DNA of 57,298 bases from Cloacibacterium sp046296655 (lineage in GTDB: Bacteria > Bacteroidota > Bacteroidia > Flavobacteriales > Weeksellaceae), in the NCBI GenBank assembly GCA_046296655.1, contig JBKBLE010000015.1, forward strand, positions 1 through 57,298. The letters are read 5' to 3'. How positions within the stretch are numbered: position 1 is the stretch's first letter; every line of letters begins with the position of its first letter. The notes under the pieces are model-generated. The model saw only the letters and a list, made by a program, of their open reading frames with translations, was not told where the DNA came from and searched no databases. Shown in pieces: positions 43,385-51,715 of the stretch. The position numbers and the translations under genes are program-made.

Positions 43385-44335
43385 TTAACAGAATTGCTGT
43401 ACGATTTTATCTACGATAAATTGCGCCAGTTTTTCCTTGCTTTGATGCGTCCAACCTGCAATGTGCGGTGTAACAATGACTTGATTTGATTCCAAAAGAA
43501 ATTGCAAATCTTCTTTGTTTCTTGTGCTGAGCGAAGTCGAAATATCTAGGTTTTCGAAGGAAGATTTTTCGTATTCTAAAACGTCTAATGCTGCGGCTTT
43601 TACTTTGCCAGATTTTAGAGCATCTACTAATGCAGAAGTTTTCACGTTTTTACCTCTTGCGGTATTAACCAAATAGAAATTTTTCTTCATCTTCGAGATG
43701 AAATTTTCATCAACTAAATATTCCGTTGAAGCATCTAGAGGAATATGCAAACTAAGAATATCTGCGCGTTCCTGTAATTCTTCTAAGGAAACTTGTTTGG
43801 CAAATTCATCTTCTAAATTTGGCAAAATATCATAGAAAATAACTTCCACTCCAAAGCCAGAAAGTCTTTTGGCGGTAGCTTTCCCCATGTTTCCGTAGCC
43901 AATAATTCCAAAGGTTTTCCCTAATAATTCATCACCTCTATTTTCTTCACGCTTCCAGATTCCGTTTTTCACTTCTTCTGAAGCGATGAACAGACGATTC
44001 ATAAGAATCAATAACATCGCTACTACATGTTCTGCTACTGCATCACGATTACCTTCTGGAGAATTAATGAGAGAAATTCCTAGATTTTTGGCGGTTTCTA
44101 TGTCTATGTTTTCCATTCCTGCTCCTACTCTCGCAATGAATTTGAGATTTTGGGCATTTTCTAGAAAATTTTTATCGAGAGGAATTCTGCTCCTGATGAT
44201 AATTCCATCATATTGATTGATTTTCTGCAAAACCTCATCATAAGACGAAGTAAAATCTTCTTCCAAAACAAAACCTTTTGCTAGAAGTTGTTCGGTAATT
44301 AATGGATGATTGCTATCAAGAAGGAGAATTTTCAT
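43385..44335 (-). CDS. D-2-hydroxyacid dehydrogenase (phosphoglycerate dehydrogenase-like)
   Basis: This 316-residue NAD-dependent enzyme has the Rossmann motif GIIGYGNMGKA (143-153), the catalytic Arg227 in NTARGKN, and His291 in VTPHIAGWT. It lacks the ACT domain of long SerA forms. It is often annotated SerA in flavobacteria, but substrate is uncertain. The segment SSFENLDISTSLSTRNKEDL holds about ten extra residues (266-275). The DNA that codes them (43511-43545) looks like a common intergenic repeat, as described in the repeat entry. The reading frame is intact. Confidence 0.88.
   Translation of the reverse strand: MKILLLDSNHPLITEQLLAKGFVLEEDFTSSYDEVLQKINQYDGIIIRSRIPLDKNFLENAQNLKFIARVGAGMENIDIETAKNLGISLINSPEGNRDAVAEHVVAMLLILMNRLFIASEEVKNGIWKREENRGDELLGKTFGIIGYGNMGKATAKRLSGFGVEVIFYDILPNLEDEFAKQVSLEELQERADILSLHIPLDASTEYLVDENFISKMKKNFYLVNTARGKNVKTSALVDALKSGKVKAAALDVLEYEKSSFENLDISTSLSTRNKEDLQFLLESNQVIVTPHIAGWTHQSKEKLAQFIVDKIVQQFC
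43511..43548 (-). repeat. Dispersed repeat fragment embedded in the dehydrogenase gene
   Basis: On the minus strand the coding sequence reads TTTCGACTTCGCTCAGCACA (43542 down to 43523), a sequence I know as a very common intergenic repeat of Chryseobacterium-type genomes. Here it encodes part of residues 266-275, between a helix and the next strand before the catalytic His, and keeps the frame. Confidence 0.55.
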
Positions 44336-44339
44336 TTTT

Positions 44340-44460
44340 TTTAAATGGTAAAATTGTTGATTTGTAAACCGTAAAATCGCTTATTGCCAAATTCTTAAAA
44401 ACTTTAAAACTGTAATTTCACAGTTTTACAACTTAACGACTCTGCGACTTTACAATAAAT
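44340..44460. repeat. Intergenic dispersed repeat with hairpin
   Basis: The gap between the thioesterase and dehydrogenase genes contains TTTGTAAACCGTAAAATCGC and the related ACGACTCTGCGACTTTACAA, plus the perfect hairpin TAAAACTGT / ACAGTTTTA (44405-44428). This vocabulary is common intergenic filler in the family. The hairpin may end the leftward thioesterase transcript. Confidence 0.5.
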
Positions 44461-44463
44461 AGT

Positions 44464-44979
44464 CTAACCAAATAACTTTTTAAGTTCTATAGAATCTTGA
44501 GCTTTCATTTTTCCCGAAAGAATTAGAGAAAGTTCTTTTCTACGAAGCGCTGCATCAAATCTTGCTTTTTCAACATCAGATTGTGGAATAAGCTCAGGAA
44601 CTGCTACAGGATGGTTATTTTCATCTACTGCCACGAAAGTATAAATTCCTTCGTTGGTATGAATTTTTTCTTTGGTGATGGGGTTATCTAACCACACATC
44701 GCAATAAATTTCCATAGACGTAGAAAACGCTCTAGAAACTTTAGCTTCTACCACTACTACACCACCTTGTGGAATAGGATATTTAAACGAAACATGGTTT
44801 ACAGAAGCGGTAACAACGGTAGATTCACTATGTCTTTGCGCAGCAATAGCAGCAGCTCTATCCATTCTAGAAAGAAGCTCACCACCAAACATATTTCCTA
44901 ATGCATTGGTTTCATTGGGAAGTACAATATTGGTCATAATAGTCCTGGTTTCTGCAGGAGTTTTCGCATTTTTTTCCAT
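44464..44979 (-). CDS. Acyl-CoA thioesterase, YciA-like hotdog
   Basis: This 171-residue hotdog protein has the YciA/BACH signature: NALGNMFGGELLSRMDRAAAIAA near the N-terminus, then TASVNHVSFKYPIPQGG. These enzymes hydrolyse acyl-CoAs of broad length in the cytoplasm. It lies five bases downstream of the HU-domain gene. No pathway partner is visible. Confidence 0.88.
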   Translation of the reverse strand: MEKNAKTPAETRTIMTNIVLPNETNALGNMFGGELLSRMDRAAAIAAQRHSESTVVTASVNHVSFKYPIPQGGVVVVEAKVSRAFSTSMEIYCDVWLDNPITKEKIHTNEGIYTFVAVDENNHPVAVPELIPQSDVEKARFDAALRRKELSLILSGKMKAQDSIELKKLFG

Positions 44980-44984
44980 AGAAA

Positions 44985-45671
44985 TTATTTAGAAATTCTT
45001 GATGAATCTATTTTTGAAGTTTGTAATGAATCTTTTGCTACAATAGGATTTACCTTTGGCTTTTCGGGAATTCTATGAGTAGAAGTTTTCACCGTAACTT
45101 CATCAAAAGATTTTTTCCCAAAAATTTGGTCTTGATAATTAATCGCCAAATAAATGATGGCTCCTACTGGTAAAATGAATAGGAAAATCCAAAGAATAGA
45201 GTTGTTAAAAACGTATTGATTGTCTAATTCTGGTAGGTCTTCAGAGTTTTCACTGTTTTGAATTTGCTCTAAACTGATTTCTTCGAGTCCAAAAAATTTA
45301 GGTGTATTGGTATATTTTTTTTGGTCTAAAAGTTTTATAACATTTTCTTCTAGTGAAAATTCACCTATTTCGTCTATTGTAATTTTTTGTTCGGCCTGTA
45401 ATGCTTCTACCCAAGAAATTACTTCTTCTTTGATTAGAGACTGCACTACAAATAAATTTTCGCCTGTTTTCTCAACAATATATTTAGAAAAATCTGCATT
45501 GAAAACATTTTTATTTTCTACGAAAGAAATTTCATAAGTCGGTGGCAAGATTTTAGAGGATTGCTCATCTAAAGTAGCCGATTTTTTCTTGAGGGTAAAA
45601 ACGCCAAAACCAGGAAGTTCTGCGCTTCCTTTTTCTTGCAAATAATTGTATAGATGTAATCCTAAATTCAT
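44985..45671 (-). CDS. HU-domain membrane protein
   Basis: From the ATG at 45671 the protein starts MNLGLHLYNYLQEKGSAELPGFGVFTLKKK, a HU/IHF-like domain of the CCDC81-type found in Bacteroidetes, followed by a second such region (about 80-120) and one transmembrane helix (about 158-177, beginning ILWIFLFILPVG). The C-terminus is periplasmic and short; related proteins often end in a SPOR domain, which is missing here. An in-frame TTG nine bases upstream lies inside the TAAATTTG box at 45678-45685, so the message may be leaderless. Function is unknown. Confidence 0.8.
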   Translation of the reverse strand: MNLGLHLYNYLQEKGSAELPGFGVFTLKKKSATLDEQSSKILPPTYEISFVENKNVFNADFSKYIVEKTGENLFVVQSLIKEEVISWVEALQAEQKITIDEIGEFSLEENVIKLLDQKKYTNTPKFFGLEEISLEQIQNSENSEDLPELDNQYVFNNSILWIFLFILPVGAIIYLAINYQDQIFGKKSFDEVTVKTSTHRIPEKPKVNPIVAKDSLQTSKIDSSRISK

Positions 45672-45710
45672 TTGGCACAAATTTAATATTTTTTGTTGAG
45701 TTGATATAAA

Positions 45711-45738
45711 AAAAGACTGCTTAAAGAAACAGCCTTTT
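45711..45738 (-). terminator. Terminator of the thiamine-type TonB receptor gene
   Basis: AAAAGACTG (45711-45719) pairs with CAGCCTTTT (45730-45738) with one mismatch, followed on the minus strand by a T run. It lies about 60 bases beyond the receptor stop codon. Confidence 0.65.
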
Positions 45739-45796
45739 CTTTTAAATGCTATTTAATGGGAAAATCTCACTAAAAACCATAAAATTTAAAATTAAC

Positions 45797-47902
45797 TTAT
45801 TTAATTTTAAATGATAATCCAATCATAAAATTTCTGCCAGCTTGTGCATAATAGTAAGGTCCATCATATACAAAACCGTTATTTACATACTTTTTGTCAA
45901 AAATATTATTCAGTAAAAATTGTAAACTCACGTCTTGTTTTGCAATTTTAAACTCATATTGTGCATTAAAATCAGTCAAGAAATAATCATTCAGTTGTAG
46001 TGATTTGGTTTCTGTGTTGTCCAAATATTGCTTTCCAATATATTGATTATTAAGATTTAACTGTAAATTTTTAATAGGCTTATACTGAATTATAGCATTG
46101 GCAATAATATTAGGAGAAAAAGAAATGTCGGTATTGCCCAAATTGGTTACTGTAGAATTTTCTTCGATTTTGAAATCTACATTTTTATTTTGGCTCAAAG
46201 TAATATTTCCTAATACGTTCAGTTTTTCTGAAACTTTAGCTAGAGTTCCCAATTCTAAACCTAATCTATAAGATTTTCCAGAATTAATTTTAATGAATTC
46301 TCCCACCATATTGATTTCTCCACTTAAAACCAATTGATTCACATAATTCATGTAATAAGCGTTTGCGGTGAAAGAAACGTTACCAAAAGTTTTTTCTAAA
46401 CCGAGTTCAAAATCATGTAATTTTTCTGGCTTTGTATTAGGATTGGCAAATAAATCATCACGGTTAGGTTCTCTGTGAGCATGAGCATAAGAGAAAAATA
46501 ATTTCCCGTTTTCTATCTGATAATTCACCCCGAATTTTGGATTAAAAAACGTCCATTTCTGACTTAAATCTGCTCCTTCTTCTGCATTTTCATCTAAAAC
46601 ATACGTTTTATAGTCAATATTTCTAAGTTGTAAATCTCCAAAAAACTCTAGCTTTTCCATTTTGTAAATGGCTTTCGCAAAACCTGAAACTTCATTTTTC
46701 AGAGCATTATTTCTGTAGTATTCATGCTCGAAAATATCAGTATATTTCACTCCCGATACATTCCCAAAATGTCTCCCAAAATATTGATTTGCAGTCACTC
46801 CGAAATTCAAATTCACATTTTCAAAATTCCCATAAAGATTAGAAACCACACCATAAAAATCATTGTCTAACCATTTTTTTCTAATAAAATCTGTTCTGGT
46901 AATGGTATTTCCATTTTCTACGATATTGGGCAAATCATATTTAGAAAATTTAGCATCTTGCTTATAATTTTCATAGTAACCTTCTCCGTGAGTAAGATGA
47001 AAAGTGGTTTCTAGATTCCAAATTTTACCGAGTTTTTGTTCCCAAAGTAAATGATAATGGTTTTGTCGGTAATTATCGGTTTCATTATCATAAAAACCAA
47101 TAATATTTTCCCAATTAGCATCATAAATCGCTCCAGAATAATTGAATTTCGGATTAGATTCATAGGTAGCTTTATCAATTCCATTCCACGCTTGATACGT
47201 TTTTTCTTTTCCACCGAAAGTTAAAAATCTCAGTTTCGTATTGCCTTTTTCAAAGAGCGCATTGATATTGTAAGAATTGAGTTTAGAAAAAGCTCTATCA
47301 ATGTAACCATCTGAATTAATGATAGAATATCTTGCCGAAACCGACAGTAAATTGTTCAAAAATTTTCCTGTTCCCGCTTCAAAGGAATGTTTAAAGGTGT
47401 TAAAACTTCCTGCGCTTTGATTGGTCAAAAAATAAGGTTTCTCCTCTGGATTTTTGGTCAAAATATTCACACTTGCTCCGAAACTTGCTGTTCCATTGCT
47501 AGAAGTTCCTACTCCTCTTTGGATGACAATCTGCGATGCCGAACTTGCCATGTCTGGAATATTCACAAAAAAAGTCCCTTGACTTTCCGAATCGTTATAC
47601 GGAACACCATTCAGCATTACATTAATGCTTGTTCCTGCACTTCCTCTAATTCTGAAACCAGTGTAACCCACTCCGTTTCCAGCATCGGAAGTTGCAACTA
47701 CAGACATTTGGTTCTTGAGCAAAATAGGCAAATCCTGACCTAGATTTTTGACTCCTAAATCTTTTTGTACGTTAATAATTTCTTTGGAAACCGGCAGCCT
47801 TTTCGTAAAGCTAACCTCTTGAATTTCTTTTACTTGCGCCGTATCTATTTGCGCAGAGAGAACAGAGCTCATTCCTAGCCCTAAAATAATAAATCCTTTC
47901 AT
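45797..47902 (-). CDS. TonB-dependent receptor under TPP control
   Basis: From the ATG at 47902 the protein starts MKGFIILGLGMSSVLSAQ, a signal peptide, followed by a TonB box-like VKEIQEVSFTKR, the plug domain (about 40-150, with GFRIRGSAGTSINVMLNGVPYND) and the barrel ending in FMIGLSFKIK. An upstream in-frame start at 47986 would translate riboswitch sequence and is rejected. The TPP riboswitch directly upstream implies uptake of thiamine, TPP or a precursor; receptors under THI elements have been predicted before in Bacteroidetes. Confidence 0.92.
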   Translation of the reverse strand: MKGFIILGLGMSSVLSAQIDTAQVKEIQEVSFTKRLPVSKEIINVQKDLGVKNLGQDLPILLKNQMSVVATSDAGNGVGYTGFRIRGSAGTSINVMLNGVPYNDSESQGTFFVNIPDMASSASQIVIQRGVGTSSNGTASFGASVNILTKNPEEKPYFLTNQSAGSFNTFKHSFEAGTGKFLNNLLSVSARYSIINSDGYIDRAFSKLNSYNINALFEKGNTKLRFLTFGGKEKTYQAWNGIDKATYESNPKFNYSGAIYDANWENIIGFYDNETDNYRQNHYHLLWEQKLGKIWNLETTFHLTHGEGYYENYKQDAKFSKYDLPNIVENGNTITRTDFIRKKWLDNDFYGVVSNLYGNFENVNLNFGVTANQYFGRHFGNVSGVKYTDIFEHEYYRNNALKNEVSGFAKAIYKMEKLEFFGDLQLRNIDYKTYVLDENAEEGADLSQKWTFFNPKFGVNYQIENGKLFFSYAHAHREPNRDDLFANPNTKPEKLHDFELGLEKTFGNVSFTANAYYMNYVNQLVLSGEINMVGEFIKINSGKSYRLGLELGTLAKVSEKLNVLGNITLSQNKNVDFKIEENSTVTNLGNTDISFSPNIIANAIIQYKPIKNLQLNLNNQYIGKQYLDNTETKSLQLNDYFLTDFNAQYEFKIAKQDVSLQFLLNNIFDKKYVNNGFVYDGPYYYAQAGRNFMIGLSFKIK

Positions 47903-47969
47903 TCTGATGTTGTAAAAAATTAAACAAATCGAATAAAAGGATGCCACGTGTGAAAAATACATCAAAGAC

Positions 47970-48044
47970 GTTTCCATAAACAGCATTACCTGTTCTATGT
48001 TCTTTGGGTATAATCTCAGCTTTTTACAGCACCCCTTTTTCTTG
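47970..48044 (-). promoter_or_regulatory. TPP riboswitch (THI element)
   Basis: On the minus strand the leader reads AAGGGGTGCTGT, GCTGAGATTATACCC, GAACATAGAACAGGTAATGC, then GTTTATGGAA. These match the conserved TPP aptamer segments GGGGUGC, GCUGAGA, ACCC, GAAC and UAAUGC...GGAA in order. A TACATTTG promoter box (48049-48056) places the transcription start right before the aptamer. About 68 bases separate it from the receptor ATG. Confidence 0.9.
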
Positions 48045-48064
48045 AGTGCAAATGTATAAAATTT

Positions 48065-48433
48065 TTATAAATTTCTAAAAATCCCGAAAAGAATTATGAT
48101 GAAGAACAAAATTAGTATTGTTTTCTTTCCGATGAGAAACTGTCTCAACTTAGCAAATTTTTCTTGAAAAAAATTGGTAAAGAAAATCAATGAAAAATAA
48201 GGAATTGCGATTAGTACAAGTGCATTTTGGTGAAACGCTTCTTTGAAGTTCAGATGTAAAATTTCGTGAAATGCTCTTTGAGAACCACAACCTGAACACT
48301 GGTAACCCGTAATCTTATAAAAAGGACAAGAAATAAAAAAATACTCTTGTTCATCAGGATTTAGAAAAAAATAATAGCCTGTTATAAGCAGTATTATAAC
48401 TACAAAAATCCATTTTTTTTCACCCTTGTACAT
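48065..48433 (-). CDS. DUF2752 membrane protein
   Basis: This 122-residue protein has three hydrophobic helices (about 9-25, 70-88, 103-120) and the DUF2752 signature CPFYKITGYQCSGCGSQRAF (36-55), with three conserved Cys residues. Function is unknown; the cysteines could bind metal. The TPP riboswitch and the receptor follow downstream on the same strand, but the promoter box between them suggests separate transcription. Confidence 0.82.
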   Translation of the reverse strand: MYKGEKKWIFVVIILLITGYYFFLNPDEQEYFFISCPFYKITGYQCSGCGSQRAFHEILHLNFKEAFHQNALVLIAIPYFSLIFFTNFFQEKFAKLRQFLIGKKTILILFFIIILFGIFRNL

Positions 48434-48641
48434 AAAACAAATGTAATTCTAAACTTTATATTTTACAAGATTGATTTAAATAATATGCTTCATCTATAAA
48501 ATTTCAAAAAAAGATATCCTCTGCAAATTAAATTTTCTTACTTTTGAGCATCATTATAAAAAGATTGATGATTATAAAAATTTTAAATACTAAAGAACAG
48601 TAAATCATCTAATTATTAAGTTTAAAAAGTCTTCAAAAATT

Positions 48642-51425
48642 ATGAATATTTATCAGTATTACATCCAGGAAATCGAAGAAAGAAAAGCACAAGGTCTTCA
48701 CCCAAAACCTATTGACAGTGCAGAATTACTAAGCGCAATTATCGAGCAAATTAAAGATACAGCAAATGAGTACAGAGCTGATTCTCTTAACTTTTTCATC
48801 TATAATACTTTACCCGGCACAACTAGTGCAGCTGGTGTAAAAGCTAAGTTTTTAAAGGAAATAATCCTTGGTGAATCTGTGGTTGAAGAAATTACTCCAA
48901 CTTTCGCTTTTGAATTGTTATCTCATATGAAAGGAGGCCCTTCTATCAAAGTTCTTCTTGATTTGGCTTTAGGAAATGATGAAGCAATTGCAAAACAAGC
49001 AGCTGAAGTTCTTAAAACTCAGGTTTTCTTGTACGATGCTGATACAGCACGTTTAAAAGAAGCTTATGAAACGGGAAATGTAATCGCTAAAGATATTTTG
49101 GAAAGCTATGCAAAAGCAGAGTTTTTTACTAAACTTCCAGAAGTTCCAGAAGAAATTAAAGTTGTGACTTATATCGCTGCAGAAGGTGATATTTCAACTG
49201 ATTTATTATCTCCAGGGAATCAAGCTCACTCACGTTCTGACCGTGAGTTGCATGGTAAATGTATGATTTCTCCAGCTGCTCAAGCTGAAATCACTGCATT
49301 GAAAGAAAAACATCCTGACTGCCAAGTGATGCTTATCGCAGAAAAAGGTACTATGGGTGTAGGTTCTTCTCGTATGTCGGGTGTTAATAACGTAGCATTA
49401 TGGACAGGTAAACAAGCTTCTCCTTATGTGCCATTCGTGAATATCGCACCTATCGTAGCGGGTACAAATGGTATCTCTCCTATCTTCTTAACTACAGTAG
49501 ATGTTACTGGCGGTATCGGTATCGACCTTCAAAACTGGGTGAAGAAAACAGACGAAAATGGTAACGTGGTTCGTGATGAAAAAGGCGATATCGTTTTAGA
49601 AGAAAAATATTCTGTTGCTACAGGAACTGTTTTAACCATCAATACCAAAGAAAAGAAATTATACAACGGTACTCAAGAATTGAAAGATATTTCTAAATCT
49701 TTCACGCCTCAAAAATTAGAATTCATTAGAGCGGGTGGTTCTTATGCAGTTGTATTTGGTAAAAAAATACAAACTTTTGCGGCTCAAACTTTAGGTATCG
49801 AAGCACCATTGGTATTCGCTCCTGCTAAAGAAGTCATGAAAGAAGGTGTAGGCTTAACTGCCGTTGAAAAAATATTCAACCAAAATGCAGTAGGTGTAAC
49901 ACCAGGTAAAACTTTACACGCAGGTTCTGACGTTCGTGTAAAAGTTAATATTGTAGGTTCACAAGATACTACTGGATTGATGACCGCTCAAGAGTTAGAA
50001 GCTATGGCTGCTACAGTAATTGCTTCTAATGTAGATGCCGCTTATCAATCAGGTTGTCACACTGCATCAGTTTGGGATAAAAAAGCACAAGCCAATATTC
50101 CTAAATTGATGAAATTTATGAACGATTTCGGGGTAATCACAGCTCGTGACCCGAAAGGTGAATATCACGCCATGACAGACGTTATTCACAAAGTATTGAA
50201 CGACTTAACTGTGAATGACAACTGGATTATCATCGGTGGCGACTCTCATACACGTATGTCTAAAGGTGTTGCTTTCGGTGCGGATTCTGGTACGGTGGCT
50301 TTAGCATTAGCTACAGGTGAGGCTTCTATGCCAATTCCTGAGTCTGTAAAAGTAACTTTCAAAGGTCAGATGAAAGAGCACATGGACTTCCGTGATGTGG
50401 TACATGCTACTCAATTGCAAATGTTACAACAGTTCGACGGTGAAAACGTATTCCAAGGTCGTGTTATCGAAGTACACATTGGTACTTTATTAGCTGACCA
50501 AGCATTCACATTTACAGACTGGACAGCAGAGATGAAAGCCAAAGCTTCTATCTGTATTTCTCAAGATGAAACATTAATCCAATCTTTAGAAATCGCTAAA
50601 TCTCGTATCCAAATCATGATTGATAAGGGTATGGATAACCAAAATAAAGTATTACAAAGCCTCATCGACAAAGCCAACCAACGCATCGAAGAAATTAGAA
50701 CAGGTGTAAAACCAGCGCTTCAACCAGATGCAAATGCTAAATATTACGCTGAAGTTGTGGTAGATTTAGATCAAATCGTTGAACCAATGATTGCAGACCC
50801 AGATGTAAACAACGAAGACGTTTCTAAAAGATATACGCACGATACCATTAGAGACCTTACTTATTACGGAGGTGAGAAAAAAGTTGACCTTGGTTTCGTA
50901 GGTTCTTGTATGGTTCACAAAGGTGACCTTAAAATTGTTTCTCAAATGTTGAGAAATCTTGAAAAACAAAATGGTAAAGTAGAATTCAAAGCGCCACTCG
51001 TTGTTGCCGCTCCTACTTATAACATCATTGATGAATTAAAAGCTGAAGGTGACTGGGAATTATTAGAAAAATATTCAGGTTTTGAATTTAACGATGCCGC
51101 TCCAAAAAGCGAAGCTCGTACACAGTATGAAAATATGATGTACTTAGAGCGCCCAGGTTGTAATCTTTGTATGGGTAATCAAGAAAAAGCGGAAAAAGGA
51201 GACACCGTTTTGGCAACTTCTACCCGTCTTTTCCAAGGAAGAGTAGTAGAAGATTCTGACCGTAAAAAAGGAGAATCTCTATTGGCTTCTACTCCAGTTG
51301 TAGTATTGTCTGCAATCTTAGGTCGTATTCCAAGTATTGACGAGTACAAAACAGCTGTTGAAGGAATCAACTTAACTACTTTCGTTCCATCTATTAAAGA
51401 ACTGGTAACTGTTGGCCATTTTTAA
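48642..51425 (+). CDS. acnB: Aconitate hydratase B / 2-methylisocitrate dehydratase
   Basis: This 927-residue enzyme isomerises citrate and isocitrate in the TCA cycle and can act on 2-methylisocitrate. The N-terminal HEAT-like and swivel domains precede the catalytic core, the reverse order from AcnA. The [4Fe-4S] ligands are in VGSCMVHKGD and PGCNLCMGN near the C-terminus. Codon use differs from its neighbours: Arg is mostly CGT, whereas the adjacent aconitase uses AGA, so it may have been acquired later. A promoter box TACTTTTG is at 48539-48546. Confidence 0.94.
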   Translation: MNIYQYYIQEIEERKAQGLHPKPIDSAELLSAIIEQIKDTANEYRADSLNFFIYNTLPGTTSAAGVKAKFLKEIILGESVVEEITPTFAFELLSHMKGGPSIKVLLDLALGNDEAIAKQAAEVLKTQVFLYDADTARLKEAYETGNVIAKDILESYAKAEFFTKLPEVPEEIKVVTYIAAEGDISTDLLSPGNQAHSRSDRELHGKCMISPAAQAEITALKEKHPDCQVMLIAEKGTMGVGSSRMSGVNNVALWTGKQASPYVPFVNIAPIVAGTNGISPIFLTTVDVTGGIGIDLQNWVKKTDENGNVVRDEKGDIVLEEKYSVATGTVLTINTKEKKLYNGTQELKDISKSFTPQKLEFIRAGGSYAVVFGKKIQTFAAQTLGIEAPLVFAPAKEVMKEGVGLTAVEKIFNQNAVGVTPGKTLHAGSDVRVKVNIVGSQDTTGLMTAQELEAMAATVIASNVDAAYQSGCHTASVWDKKAQANIPKLMKFMNDFGVITARDPKGEYHAMTDVIHKVLNDLTVNDNWIIIGGDSHTRMSKGVAFGADSGTVALALATGEASMPIPESVKVTFKGQMKEHMDFRDVVHATQLQMLQQFDGENVFQGRVIEVHIGTLLADQAFTFTDWTAEMKAKASICISQDETLIQSLEIAKSRIQIMIDKGMDNQNKVLQSLIDKANQRIEEIRTGVKPALQPDANAKYYAEVVVDLDQIVEPMIADPDVNNEDVSKRYTHDTIRDLTYYGGEKKVDLGFVGSCMVHKGDLKIVSQMLRNLEKQNGKVEFKAPLVVAAPTYNIIDELKAEGDWELLEKYSGFEFNDAAPKSEARTQYENMMYLERPGCNLCMGNQEKAEKGDTVLATSTRLFQGRVVEDSDRKKGESLLASTPVVVLSAILGRIPSIDEYKTAVEGINLTTFVPSIKELVTVGHF

Positions 51426-51462
51426 TACATTGTAAACTAAAGTCGAAAGGCTTTTTAAATAC

Positions 51463-51500
51463 AAATTGGAAGATTTCTTGAGAAGTTTTCCAATTTTTTT
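51463..51500 (+). terminator. Terminator of acnB
   Basis: AAATTGGAA (51463-51471) pairs with TTCCAATTT (51488-51496), with an imperfect inner stem and a following T run. The remaining gap to 51715 holds only a short hairpin TCCATTT/AAATGGA (51556-51572) and no gene that I can see. Confidence 0.7.
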
Positions 51501-51715
51501 TATCATAAAATGTTACATTTCATAAAATAATATTAATTTTAGCCTTACATAAAATTCCATTTCAAAAATGGATTAATAGGTATTAAAAATTCAAAACATA
51601 GACTATTTTAATATTTTATCAATTATGTAGGAATAGAATTTGATAGAGAATAATAACATCATTATCCTGTCATTTGATTCCCAAATGCAAACTTTAAACA
51701 AAAAAATAAATAGAT

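Noticed and set aside
47903..47986. N-terminal extension of the TonB receptor
   Set aside because: It would translate the TPP riboswitch region, and the signal peptide starts only at 47902.
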